A stretch of DNA of 64,000 bases, taken from Haliclystus octoradiatus. Its lineage: Eukaryota; Cnidaria; Staurozoa; Stauromedusae; Haliclystidae. Where the stretch lies: positions 2,654,146-2,718,145 of the forward strand of contig OU744447.1 of assembly GCA_916610825.1 (NCBI GenBank). Direction: 5' to 3'. Position numbers and translations under genes: made by a program. How positions within the stretch are numbered: the first letter of the stretch is position 1; each line of letters begins with the position of its first letter. Positions 49,069 to 61,717 of this stretch are shown piece after piece. A model generated the notes under the pieces. The model saw nothing but the letters and a program-made list of their open reading frames with translations, had not been told where the DNA came from and made no database searches.

Positions 49069-52000
49069 CTAGCAATGAGTGTAGTCCATAATGGACCTTC
49101 TATGATAAAACTTTCAGATCACTTATAATTAAACAATTGACTAAGCTTTCTATCGCTGTATAATACGGAGTATGAACTCTGGAGGAGAACATGAGACACA
49201 ATACGCATTGAAACGATGTAGCATTAATCAATACATCTTAATCATTCCTTTAATAAAAATTTAATTTATTTCACATCAATTGAGTCGATTGAAATGTATA
49301 ATTTAACGTAGCTTTGTCTACATAGAAAAACTTTATTTTATGTGTTGAAAGGAAGCCAGAACACATTAATTATTATAAATTACAAATACTCAGTCAAATT
49401 TCGAAATCTGAAACTATCCATAAAAAATCACTTCAAATCCGATCAGATCCGAAGACCTAAAATATTAACCCGAATCTGACCCGACACGATCGGATCGCGT
49501 TCGGTTCGAATTCATAAATCTTTATTGCAATATATACAACACTAATGTGGTGTTCACAAAATAACGCCGTCAAGGTGTGGCCGGTCAAACTCGTGGCATT
49601 GCATGCAATATATTCAGCATTAAATTAATTTAGCTTCGACAAAACACATGGTCCACTAATTTCTGTTATTAACATGATCAAGCGATATCTTTTGTTAATT
49701 AACAATGATTTACTGCTTCATATTAAAAAAAAAATCAGAAAAATCGTTGATAAAAACTGCCGAATGGCAGATTTGAACTTACGACCCTGATTTTGTAATA
49801 CCAGAGCATTAACCAATGAGCCAACCCCTTACATACTGTTGTACGCGCCTTGACTGTACTAATCAACAAACCTATTGCTTCGACAACGTATTACTGAACA
49901 AGGCGACAGCGCGTGTATTGATTTCAAACTATATATATAATCTGATAATATTATGATATGATAGTATATGAGCCTATATATTTTTGATCTTTGCAATCTC
50001 AGCAAGTAGGCCTGTGATTTTCATGGCAGTCTATCAAAATACTAAGAGTTCGTTGAAAATAAAATTTTAAAAGTAAACAAAAGATGTGAAATGTTGAACT
50101 CATAGTGCTTCTTGTTATCAAATTTTCCAGACTAATAGCATCAACATTCTTTTAAAAGGAAATAAAATTCTATAATAAATCGCTATACTAATTCGATATT
50201 GATATTATGTTACATCTTGTTGTCAATATTTCTACGTGCTATTTATAATACATTACAGATGTCGAATGAAAGGAAAGACGATTATGAATAAATTAATTAT
50301 TTTGATAGAAAAACGAAAACAACTCATTTTGCCAGATTCGTGATATGCATATTTATTCAGAATTTATTGAAACGGACGCGATGGTTTATAGAGTGGAAAT
50401 GTTTAGTGCAGCTTCAAAGATATAAAATACCATAGCCGATGGTAATATTTAAATGCTCATGTTATGATGTCTGACGAAAAGGATAATTTACTATGTAGAA
50501 AATGAATCTACTTTACCATGCATTTGATTACGATATGAAATGATCATTTTTGTCAGAATTATTTCGAATAAAAGACAATCTTTATTTTATTCTTATCGGG
50601 CGTACATTCTCCTTCGATAAAATATGGTTGTTAACTTACTATTGATTGGTGTATTAACTCAGAGAACCCGCTATTATGTATTTAAATGTTGTTCGGAGAT
50701 TATGCCGCTCGTATAGTTTTTATTTGGATCTCATTTGGAAAATGGTAAGTTTTATTTTAATAAATATTGTTTGCTATGATCGATTATTTCGTGCAACCTT
50801 TTCACTTTTTATTTTTGTAACACAAGGTTTGTTACACTCATCCAAACTGTATTAACTATTTAAAAATGTTTTTGAATTATGTTTTTGTGCTTTTAAATTC
50901 AAAGCAAAATTTTTGAACGCTGAAAATATTATAATTATTATTATTTATCACAAATCATACGCTCAATTCAATTTAACTTTGTTAAATTTGATATACCTGA
51001 AATTAACTTTATTAAATGTTGATCAAAGATAATAACAAGACATCGCTATTTTTATTCTCGAAACTGTAGTAACATACTGTGTCTTATTCGTATAGCAAGT
51101 CAACAAAATGAAATTTTAATATTAATCGATGCCAGTATAATTCCTTCGTTAATTATGGAAGCAAAATCTGAAAATAAAAGCCTTGCTGCTTAAAACCAAA
51201 TGATTCGTTTTTTTATATTAAATAATAAATTATAAAAATACTTTTGTGCAATGCCTTGATTAATTCTAAACTCTATGATTTTAGACTGTAGACAGATAAT
51301 CTCTTCGAACTTTGAATATTTTTCGAAATAGTCGAACGCCAACGCCAATTTGAAAATTCTTGCAAATTAATTTGTTTTTAAGCCCCGCGATAGATTATTC
51401 ATTTCAAAACAGATTGTTTGCTCAGTGTTCTCACAAATTATGTATCAAAATAGCCTTTTTAAAAGTGAAATGTTTTATATCTCGATTTTGAGAAAAGTAA
51501 TGAACGGCATTTTGTTTCATTAATAAATTAAATTAAGACCTCAAGTCTCTTTAATTTCATAGCGTTTGTGCCGCGCTATATGTATTGCTGATATCAACAC
51601 TACATGAAATATGTCTACGTTTCTTTGATTTCAAAACATATTTTGTCTGGCCTAGTTATACTGGTAATTCAATGTAATTCAGTATTTCGTATTGCTTTAA
51701 TTATCATAAAACTGATTCAGTTTCAAGTTTCACTTGTTCAAACAATTTACACGCAGCTTTTAAATTTAAAGCAAAATATTTTTGTTCTGGAGATTTCAAT
51801 TTGAAGTCGATTTGGCTGCCCGCTAGATTATCGACCTATGAAATTTTTCAAAATCTCTGAATTTTTTAATGCAATGATATCAAATAAAATATCAGATGAA
51901 GTATATTATTTTAAAACAACGCCATAGACCCATACTTTTCATACAACAAATTTGTTACTGTACACGGTTATCTCGACACAAATGTTTGCATAATTTCCCG

Positions 52001-52081
52001 ACAACGGATTATCCGTATTATATCGCCAGTAAGACGTACATAAGTCGCGGACAGACACAGAAATATCGAAATATAGAAATA
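49069..52081 (-). mobile_element. Non-autonomous Helitron unit 2 of tandem array
   Basis: 3,013 bp. The 3' end has CTAG at 49069-49072, an 11-nt spacer and hairpin GTCCATTATGGAC (49084-49096). The 5' side abuts unit 3 directly. No protein coding is seen: the 81-codon ORF at 51896 is conserved only because the units are recent copies. Head-to-tail with its neighbours. Confidence 0.82.
49759..49831 (-). repeat. tRNA-like module, unit 2
   Basis: Same A-/B-box-like arrangement as the other units, diverged. Confidence 0.45.
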
Positions 52082-55000
52082 CTAGCAATGAGTGTAGTCC
52101 ATAATGGACCTTCTATGATAAAACTTTCAGATCACTTATAATTAAACAATTGACTAAGCTTTCTATCGCTGTATAATACGGAGTATGAACTCTGGAGGAG
52201 AACATGAGACACAATACGCATTGAAACGATGTAGCATTAATCAATAAATCTTAATCATTCCTTTAATAAAAATTTAATTTATTTCACATCAATTGAGTCG
52301 ATTGAAATGTATAATTTAACGTAGCTTTGTCTACATAGAAAAACTTTATTTTATGTGTTGAAAGGAAGCCAGAACACATTAATTATTATAAATTACAAAT
52401 ACTCAGTCAAATTTCGAAATCTGAAACTATCCATAAAAAATCACTTCAAATCCGATCCGATCCGAAGATCTAAAATATTAACCCGAATCTGACCCGATAC
52501 GATCGGATCGCGTTCGGTTCGGATTCATAAATCTTTATTGCAATATATACAACACTAATGTGGTGTTCACAAAATAACGCCGTCAAAGTGTGGCCAGTGA
52601 AACTCGTGGCATTGCATGCGATAGATTCAATATTAAATTAATTTAGCTTAAACAAGACACATGGTCCACTGATTTCTGTTATTAACATGATCAAACGATA
52701 TCTTTTGTTAATTAAAAATGATTTACTGCTTCATATTAAAAAAAATAAGAAAAATCGTTGATAAAAATTTTCCGAATGGCGGATTTGAACTGACGACCCT
52801 CATATTGTGATGCCAGAGCATTAACCAATGAGCCACTGCCTTACTTATTATTATAGACGCTTTGACTGTGGTCATCAACAAACCTACTGCTTTGACAACG
52901 TATTATTGAACAAGGCCGACACACGCGCGTGTAATTGAAAATCAAATTATATATATAATCTGAAAATATTATGATATGATAGTATATGAGCCTATATATT
53001 TTTAATCTTTGCAATCTCACCAAGTAGGACTGTGATTTTCATGGCAGTCTATCAAAATACTAAGAGTTCGTTGAGAATAAGATTTTGTAAGTAAAAAAAA
53101 GATGTGAAAAATTGACCTCATAGTGCTTCTTGTTATCAAATTTTCCAGAATAATAGCATCAACATTCTTTTAAAAGGAAATAAAGTTCTATAATAAATCG
53201 CTATACTAATTTGATATTGATATCATGTTACATCTTGTTGTCAATATTTCTACGCGCTATTTATAATACATTACAGATGTCGAATGAAAGAAAAGACGAT
53301 TATGAATAAATTAATTATTTTGATAGAAAAACGAAAACAACTCATTTTGCCAGATTCGTGATATGCATATTTATTCAGAATTTATTGAAACGGACGCGAT
53401 GGTTTATAGAGTGGAAATGTTTAGTGCAGCTTCAAAGATATAAAATACCACAGCCGATGGTAATATTTAAATGCTCATGTTATGATGTCTGATGAAAAGG
53501 ATAATTTACTATGTAGAAAATGAATCTACTTTACCTTGCATTTGATCGCGATATGAAATGATCATTTTTGTCAGAATTATTTCGAATAAAAGACGTCAAT
53601 CTTTATTTTATTCTTATCGGGCTTACATTCTCCTTCGATAAAATATGGTTGTTAACTTATTATTGATTGGTGTATTAACTCAGAGAACCCGCTATTATGT
53701 ATTTAAATGTTGTTCGGAGATTATGCCGCTCGTATAGTTTTTATTTGGATCTCATTTGGAAAATGGTAAGTTGTATTTTAATAAATATTGTTTGCTATGA
53801 TCGATTATTTCATGCAACCTTTTCGCTTTTTATTTTTGTAACACAAGGTTTGTTACACTCATCCAAACTGTATTAACTATTTAAAAGTGTTTTTAAATTA
53901 TGTTTTTGTGCTTTTAAATTCAAAGCAAAATTTTTGAACGCTGAAAATATTATAATTATTATTGTTTATCACAAATCATACGGTGAATTCAATTTCACTA
54001 TGTTGAATTTGATATACCTGAAATTAACTTTATTAAATGTTGATCAACGATAATAACAAGACACCGCTATTTTTATTCTCAAAACTGTAGTAACATACTG
54101 TGTCTTATTCGTATAGCAAGTCAACAAAATGAAATTTTAATTTTAATCGATGCCTATAATTCCTTCGTTAATTATGGAAGCAAAATCTGAAAATAAAAGC
54201 CTGCCTGCTCAAAACCAAATGATTCATGTTTTTATATTAAATAATAAATTAAAGAAATACTTTTGTGCAATGCCTTGATTGATTCTAAACTCTGTAATTT
54301 TAGACTGTAGACAGATAATCTATTCGAACTTTGAATATTTTTCGAATTAGTCGAACGCCAACGTCATTTTGAAAATTCTTGCAAGTTAATTTGTTTTTAT
54401 GCCCCGCGATAGATTATTCATTTCAAAACAGATTGTTTGCTCAGTGTTCTCACAAATTATATATCAAAATAGCCTTTTTAAAAGTGAAATGTTTTATATC
54501 TCGATTTTGAGAAAAGTAATGAACGGCATTTTGTTTCATTTATAAATTAAAGACCTAAAGTCTCTTTAATTTTCATAGCGTTTGTGCAGCGCTATATGTA
54601 TTGCTGATATCAACACTACATGAAATAAGTCTACGTTTCTTTGATTTCAAAACATATTTTGTTTGGCCTATTTATACTGGTAATTCAATGTAATTCAGTA
54701 TTTCGTATTGTTTTAATTATCATAAAACTGATTCATTTTTAAGTTTCACTTGTTCAAACAATTTACACGCAGCTTTTAAATTCAAAGCAAAATATTTTTG
54801 TTCTGGGGATTTCAATTTGAATTCGATTTGGCTGCCCGCTAGATTATCGACCTATGAAATTTTTCAAAATCTCTGAATTTTATAATGCAAGGATATCAAA
54901 TAAATTATCAGATGAAGTATATTATTTTAAAACAACGTCATAGACCCATACTTTTCATACAACAAATTTGTTACTGTACACGGTTATCTCGACACAAATG

Positions 55001-55207
55001 TTTGCATAATTTCCCGACAACGGATTATCCGTATTATATCGCCAGTAAGACGTACATAAGTCGCGGACAGACACAGAAATATCGAAATATAGAAATATAG
55101 AAATATTGTGATATATAAACAGACAGTATTATTAATATAAGTAATAGAAATATTGTGATATATAAACAGACAGTATTATGTATATAAGTGATAAGTAGAT
55201 AAGTAGA
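52082..55207 (-). mobile_element. Non-autonomous Helitron unit 3, carrying the array's 5' end
   Basis: 3,126 bp. The 3' end has CTAG at 52082-52085 and a hairpin at 52097-52109. The 5' end at 55207 reads TCTACTTATC on the minus strand directly after target A. Just inside, a ~60-bp segment ('actgtctgtttatatatcac…') is duplicated. No protein coding. Confidence 0.85.
52772..52844 (-). repeat. tRNA-like module, unit 3
   Basis: Best preserved copy: TGGCTCATTGGTTAATGC as A box and AGTTCAAATCC as B box on the minus strand. The anticodon arm and T stem are imperfect. Confidence 0.5.
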
Positions 55208-55926
55208 TCATACAGTAGAAGATAGATCAATAATTGCAGTTACATATAGCAACAACATTCATATCAATAGTTATTCATACAATATAATTTTATTCCATTT
55301 ATAACGTTATCTCGCTAGCGTGTTTTTAAACATAGTATGAAAATAGAATGTGGAAGTAATGTACGCAAAATTACATTTTTTACATAAATATGTCCTGTAT
55401 TATAAGTAAGATGTATAATTTATATACCAGCTTGTAATTCTCTTAAGCTACTTCTTATAAAAAGGTTATTTGTAGAATTAAATTAACAACTCTGAAAAAG
55501 CATTTTGTTTTGTATTGAATATTTTATTGACGAGGCAGATTCTCTAAAATTAATCTTCTAATGAGAATACTGTACAAACCAGAACCTTTTCAGTCAGAAT
55601 ATATATTCTAGTTATTGTTCTCCCAGCAAGAATAATAGAAGTCCCACAAGCCGATTACAGAAGCAAGAAAAAGCTGCCTGCTATGATTTTGTATCGAAAT
55701 AAAAGACACAGTGAAGCAAATGAGCTATAGATATGCATGAAAACGAGAAAACAATAACATCAAATAAAATCTTCAATAGTAACTTCAATAAAAGCTCTAT
55801 GTCGTAGTTGAGTATTGGGTTGCTTCAAAGGAACAAATTTCCAAGTGAATAAGGATGATAGAAGTAACAAAACAGTTCAAAGCTCCAACGAATATGCGAA
55901 ATAGTTGAATATCTAAATCAACCAAA

Positions 55927-55999
55927 ATGGAGTATAATGTTTTATTTATCTTATTCAGTTCATGGTTATTGATCGCAAACGTTGATGCTGCAACCAACT
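55927..55999 (+). CDS. Discoidin gene exon 1: signal peptide (right copy)
   Basis: Palindrome duplicate of 14641-14713, identical in its 24 codons (MEYN, hydrophobic core VLFILFSSWLLIA, NVDAATN) with donor GTGAGTTTC from 56000. It is on the plus strand and so would lead into discoidin exons to the right; none lie before 64000. By symmetry with the left copy (first discoidin exon at 10251, outside the paired part) they should be beyond the window. A LINE (57387-61909) lies in what would be its first intron, and the Helitron array ends 720 bp upstream of the ATG, so its promoter may be altered. Confidence 0.7.
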
Positions 56000-56809
56000 G
56001 TGAGTTTCTTAATCAATTTTGGTTTGTTTTAATATGCTCAACTGTCAACTCTTTATTGAACTCTCACTTGTTATGCATGATGTAGAACAGATTTTATAGC
56101 CAGCTTGATTCCTATATTGCATTATGCTGTACTCGCACTTCTATAAGCGATTTCAATATCAGGGTGCGCACATAGCCCGTTTTGTCATTTAGTTATGTCT
56201 TGAAAGCTGTCTTGAAATTGTGCTTCGAAACCTAACAAAAGCTGCAATCCTTATGCTTCATCAAACCCTGCTTTGTTCTTTCGAAACATTATGTTAAATA
56301 GAGCATAAATCATCACTACTGCATTGATTTTATTTCATCATATCATCATATTGGATATTCATCATCAGATCTACAAATTTAACATAAAAACAGGTAGCCA
56401 TAACATCTAAGGTTTTTAATGGTTTTGATATTTTGCTACTCATATAGAAAAACGAAGCGAGATCTCGAAAGAAAGTATAGATTAGAAAATTTCTAAATCC
56501 GATCCGTTTTAAACAGCAAGCGACAACAATAGACATTGTAACAATAAGAATAAATCCATTATTTTGGCAAAAAAAGAACCTGATCAAGTGCAACAAAGGA
56601 TTCAATAAAGGACTCGCGGTCGGGCAACAGGAGATTTGACTCCGTTTATTCACAGCCTGTATTCTTCAGTATCGCAATTTTTACCAACCATATATTGAAT
56701 GATTTTTTGCACTTTAGATACACAACAGATCCTTGTAACTAAGTCATTCCACTGAAATAACATCGTAGAATCTCTAAATTATTAGTATTGTCGGTGGGTA
56801 AATAAATTT

Positions 56810-57140
56810 TTGGCATATTTGTTGTCTATCCAAGAATTATCTACGTCTCACTGGTGAAATAATACTAATCTGATGTCGGGAAGTTATGCAAATATTTTGC
56901 GAGATTGCCTTATACATATTTGTGGCATCAATGTTATATTTTTCTGACGATGTTTTAAAATAATAGACTTCATTTGATATTTTGTTTCATATCATTGCCC
57001 AACCGAGTTCACAGATTTTTACAACTACATCGGTTGATAATCTAGCAGACAGCAAAATTAAATTCAAATTGGGATCTCCAGATCAAATTATTTGTTTCAA
57101 AAGTGAAATTTAAATTTGGGAGGAGGTAAACGTTGCTACA
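56810..57140 (-). repeat. Diverged relative of Helitron-associated unit (right arm)
   Basis: Palindrome partner of about 13490-13830. Confidence 0.55.
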
Positions 57141-57386
57141 AATCAACTTGCAATTTGAATGACAGAAGACATTACTGAGCTGAAATACTTGGATGAAATA
57201 ATACATTTATTAATTCAAGAAATTTATTCAAAATGATAGTGGTGAGATTCATTCTAGAAAAGTTTTGTTTAAAATAATAATCTAACTGAAAATAAAAAAA
57301 ACGTCTAGTTTTAGTTTAAAATTATTGGAACAAAGCAAGAATTACTGCAAACTAAAGTGTGCATTAGAAAAGAGTGATGGTATAAA

Positions 57387-58881
57387 CAGATAGATGTTTA
57401 TTTAATCATGTAAAACACTTAATAATAATAATTTACAAATCAACATTGTTGAAAATTAATTAGTGATACATGATAAGGTTAATCCCTGAAGCAATCAATG
57501 GTTGTTTATTTGAGATACCTGTAAATTTATAAAATGATTAAAGAAATGTTATATTTAGATACTTTGTAAAATTTAAAACAACATTTAAATAAGAATAGTA
57601 AACAATGAGAATGATAATAATAGTAATATTAAAGAGTTTCGAATGACCAGCAGCCTTTGCTTTGTTTTGTTGTTTTGATTACAAGAAACGAGGCTAATCC
57701 TCTGGAAAGTGACGTGAGCGCTCACGTCAGAGGATTGTCCTCGTGGCTGTTGCTACGGAAAGACAATACAGAAAATAGTCTGGTTTATCAATTTCAGTTT
57801 TGGATAAATCTCAATTCTTATTTATCGAAACGCAAAGTTTATGGCTATAGATATCCAACAAATGTATACGGCTCAAAAATAAATAGCGGACTGGGAGTCA
57901 CACAGTCCGATTATCTGTCTGAGAAGTTTGACGCAAATCAAAACAAACTTGGATAAAATGTACTTTCAAATCAACACTAAATAAATTCATGTGATTCTAA
58001 ATTTTACAATTTACCTGCATAAATACTGCAGAAAAACAATGCAATGTGAAACATACATAGGTATGTAACTAATTATTTTTAGACGTATAACGTGTTTACA
58101 AATATAATTTTGAGTCAATGATCAAAGTATCCGTATTAAAAATCGAATTCACCTGGTGTTATAATTTCATTTTGTTTCGGCGATAAATTTCGATTTTGAA
58201 TGCTAACAAATCTCTTCCTGTTCTTTCAATCCCTAATATTCTTGTATCAAGTAAACACCAACATGAAATTTTGAATCAGTCGAGTTCAGTTGTAGCTTTC
58301 AACTCTGTCATCCTTCCTCAATTCGTATGTCGCTAGTAGCAAGTGAATTGATTTTTGTGGGACACATTTATTCAAGCGTCGAAAGCCCTTACGACGTCCA
58401 CCTCTATTGCTCTTGTAACTTTCCAAACCAGTTCGTTAATAAATAACTTGGCAGAATGCTTCCATGCTCGTTTTACGAAATGTTTTGCAAAATCGCGTGT
58501 GTGTGCAAAGGAGACACAAAGGCGGGCCGTGTATCATGAAAACGAGTGATTGAAATCTGGGTCCAGATTTCAATGACAAAAATATACAAAGGCTGTTGGT
58601 CATTTTATGGTCTTTAAATATGGCTAAATGAACAGAATAAATTAGAAAATGTTTCAAATACATTTGAAAATATAGAATAAACAGTATTATAAAAGGTGTG
58701 AAATACATTTGAAAATATGATTGAATTACAGTAGATAATAAACTCAGTTGGAAAACCAACTATATGGTTGATGAGGAGGAAAGAATTATAAAGGGGACTA
58801 GAAGAGTGAGCAATGAAGAAATAAGATTTAATAGTCACAACAGATATTGCAGTTCTTGACAGTGCAGACATCATAGTATCT
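57387..58881 (-). other. LINE 3' region
   Basis: About 1.5 kb after the last LINE coding segment. ORFs here (57657-57956, 58436-58874) have no recognisable domain. It contains a striking 20-bp palindrome at 57710-57729. Confidence 0.55.
57710..57729. promoter_or_regulatory. Perfect 20-bp palindrome with two CRE-like half sites
   Basis: TGACGTGAGCGCTCACGTCA, a perfect palindrome made of TGACGTGA and TCACGTCA (CREB/ATF-like) around AGCGCT. AATCCTCT and AGAGGATT lie further out, extending the symmetry imperfectly. Function not shown. Confidence 0.5.
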
Positions 58882-59316
58882 TTATAGAAACAATGTTTTT
58901 AACTTCCTAGAAAAACCATGAGTCAGTATATTGAAATCAAAATTGAACTTGAAACCATTCAAGAGGGAAAGAAACTGAAAACTGGGGTAATTTTGTAATG
59001 CAGATGTTTTTGCATGAGGTACGACAAAAATGTTTTGTTTTCGACGATGACGTGGCTGAAAGACAAAAGCTTTTTTAAAATGTGATGGAACTTTACCCTT
59101 GATGATATTATGCAGAAACAATAAGACTTTAGATGTGTAAAGATCCTCCAACTGAAGAATACCAAGGCGTTTACATAAAGGTTCTGCATGGGTACGAGGT
59201 CTCACCCCCATAATAATTCGAATGCATTTTTTGTGTAAGATGTTTAACGAAAGGGAGGATTTACCATGTCCATGACCCCATATTTCAATACAATACTCAA
59301 AATGGGGCTTGATCAT
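58882..59316 (-). pseudogene. LINE reverse transcriptase, C-terminal segment
   Basis: 145 codons starting MIKPHFEYCIEIWGHGHG, then LHKKCIRIIMGVRPRTHAEP and LYTSKVLLFLHNIIKGKVP: the post-RT region of L2/CR1-type proteins (thumb and beyond). It is one base out of frame with the reverse transcriptase ORF that overlaps it at 59313-59316. Reading one base shifted from the preceding ORF gives continuous LQIYNCMIKPHF. A frameshift therefore separates it from 59313-60782. Confidence 0.8.
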
Positions 59317-60782
59317 ACAGTTGTAAATTTGTAATTTGTGTTGCGCAGAAGAAAGTTTTTTAATCTAATTGATGAATAAATGTTTTTTCTAATTTTGCTT
59401 TTGATAAAATTGATATGTGTAGACCAATTTAATTTATCGTCAATCATAACACCAAGGAATTTACCACAACGTTGTAGAGGGTGACCATTCATATCAATGT
59501 TAAAACTTGGTGATTTGTGATGACAAAACAGTATATAATTATTTTTGTTGAAATTGATAGTCAATTTGTTTGCATAAAACCAGTTTGAAATCTTAATTAA
59601 TTCAGTATTGCAATTTTCTTCAAGCAATGAAATACTGGGAGATGACAGTTGCAGTGTGGTATCGTCGGCAAATAGATTAACATTAAAATTACTACATTTT
59701 GGTAGATCATTGATATATATTAAAAAAAGAAGTGGACCCAGGATACTGCCTTGGGGCACACCACAATCTAAATTTTTGGGTGTAGATAAATTCAAATTGA
59801 AAGACAAAATCTGACTACGATCTGATAGATAGTTGGCAAACCAATCAAGTTCCTTGCCCAAGATACCATAATGGGCAAGCTTAGATAGCATAATTTTGTG
59901 GCAAACAGTATCAAAGGCTTTGCTCAAATCTAAGAATATCCCAATATGGAATTTCTTGTCAGAGTTTACAAAATTATTCTGTAAAAAATTAATGATGCAA
60001 TGTGAAGTACTATGATGCTCGCGAAAGCCAAATTGTAAACTTGTAAAATATTTATTTTCAAAATACGTATATAGTTGATTGTGAACAACACGCTCAAAAA
60101 TTTTAGAGAAAGTTGAAAGCAAAGAAATTGGTCGATAATTTGAGAACACATGTACATCACCAGTTTTAAACAGGGGAATAACTTTGGCGCATTTGAAAGA
60201 AAAAGGGATAAAGCCAGATTTTAGAGATAGGTTAACAAGATATGTGAAAGGATAGAGCAAAGGCTCTTTGACCAATTTTAAGCATTTGTTAGAAACTTGG
60301 TCAATAACTGAACTTGATTTATTTTTCATTTTCGAAATTATTTTGTCAATGGAAAACGTTGAAACTGATTGAAATTCAAATCTTTGATCTGAGTTGGAAG
60401 GTAGGTATTTTGTGAAATCTTTAGATGTTTGAAAGTTTTGTGCAAGATTAACCCCAACATTAGCAAAGAAAGAATTGAAACTGTTAGCAATTGCAACTGG
60501 GTCCTCAAGCTTTCTATCATTGACATTGAAAAAGGAAGGAAACCGGTTTTTTTTCTTTGATCTGCCTAGCAACTCATTTGTTGCTTGCCAAAATTTTTTC
60601 AAATTTTGCCTAGAAGTTTTGTAAAAGCTATCCCAGTATGTGACCTCAGATTTACTGATTGATTTATTATAAACTCTGCAATAGTGATCATAATTCATTT
60701 TGGCAATTAGAGATTTGATTTTGATAAAAGTTTGTAGCAGTTTCATTTTTTTGTGTCCTGAAATTAAAAGGCACTTTGTCAT
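59313..60782 (-). pseudogene. LINE reverse transcriptase domain
   Basis: 489 codons. It contains NYRPISLLSTFSKIFERVV, LQFGFREHHSTSHCI, GIFLDLSKAFDTVCH (first catalytic Asp), GVPQGSILGPLLFLIYINDL and NLFADDTTLQL (FADD catalytic pair), all in correct order for a non-LTR reverse transcriptase. The catalytic residues are intact. It is out of frame with the endonuclease ORF upstream (overlap ATGA at 60779-60782) and with the C-terminal segment downstream, so the usual single polyprotein is broken in two places. Either the copy is dead or there are indel errors in the sequence. Confidence 0.88.
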
Positions 60783-61717
60783 CCACGGTTCAATTTTATG
60801 GTGCTTTTATTGAAATTGCTGGTGATTAAGGGGCACGCAATATCAAAACAAACTAGAAAATTCTCTTCAAAAACCCTGAATGCTTCAGCAGGATCAGATG
60901 GCAAAAACCAATCTTGAGTAGATAAAAGATTATTTAAATGAGTTATGTTTTGAGGAGACATAGATCTATATGAAATTTTTTGCTTTTGCTTTTCTATGTC
61001 AAAATTACCAGCTAGAATTGCAAATGGTGCCAAGTGATCAGAAATTTCTGTTGTCAAAACAGCAAAACTTAAAGAACCTTTGAAATTAGTGAAAATGTTG
61101 TCAAGTAAAGTATAACTTTTCACCGTGATACGTGTTGCAATTGAAACTAAAGGAAGCAATCGGTGGTCAAGAAGATGGTTCATCAGTTGTTCAGATTTTG
61201 GAGAAACTGAAAGCAAGTCAACATTGTAATCACCTGCTAAAAATACAGTCTTCCTTTTATTAAGAGTTGACAAAATAGTGGATAGTTGGAACAATGCGTT
61301 AATGAGATCTGCTTTTGGCGGAATATAAACTGAGAAAAAAAAGAATTTGGAAGTTTCGATAGCAATTAATTCCAGATCTTGGGACATTACTGATAGTTTA
61401 GGGCAATGTGTGAACTCTAAAGAATGATGGACTGCAATTGCAACACCACCACCCCTTGTGGGTCGTTCATTTACAAGAAGTTCATAGTTAGGGATACTTA
61501 TAGTGGAATTTTGCCGAATTTCTTGCAGAGCAAGTATTTTTATATTGGTGGTTGATAGAAAAGTTGATACCGACTCATGGTGTTTCAATAGGCTCCTGAC
61601 ATTTTGCGATGCCAAAGACATCGAATCTTGAAAAGTCTTTTGAGGATCTATATATCCTAGCCTGGTTATTGTTTCTGCACTGACAGCTTGTTGGTCTAAG
61701 TCATCAATATTTGTCAT
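60779..61717 (-). pseudogene. LINE AP-like endonuclease domain
   Basis: 312 codons from ATG at 61717. It contains SQNVRSLLKHHESV, ILALQEIRQN (catalytic Glu), a GGGVAIAV strand, VFLAGDYNVDLL (catalytic Asp-x-Asn), LLDNIFTNF and SDHLAPFAIL (catalytic Asp-His): the complete APE-type endonuclease of CR1/L2 LINEs, which nicks the target to prime reverse transcription. It ends KLNRG-stop. One base out of frame the sequence continues EPWMTKCLL, the normal linker to the reverse transcriptase, so a single-base frameshift lies around 60783-60800. Confidence 0.88.

Larger units (their letters stand above)
55208..57386 (-). repeat. Giant palindrome, right arm, middle segment
   Basis: Reverse complement of about 13240-15431; lengths agree within about 15 bp. 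Bounded by the Helitron 5' end on the left and the LINE insertion on the right. Confidence 0.9.

Noticed and set aside
46560..55140. Three ~3-kb repeats considered as an ordinary satellite
   Set aside because: The units end in the Helitron CTAG/hairpin and share the array's insertion ends, so a Helitron concatemer explains them better.
57657..57956. 99-codon plus-strand ORF in the LINE 3' region
   Set aside because: No recognisable domain and antisense to the LINE; it spans the 20-bp palindrome but has no other support.
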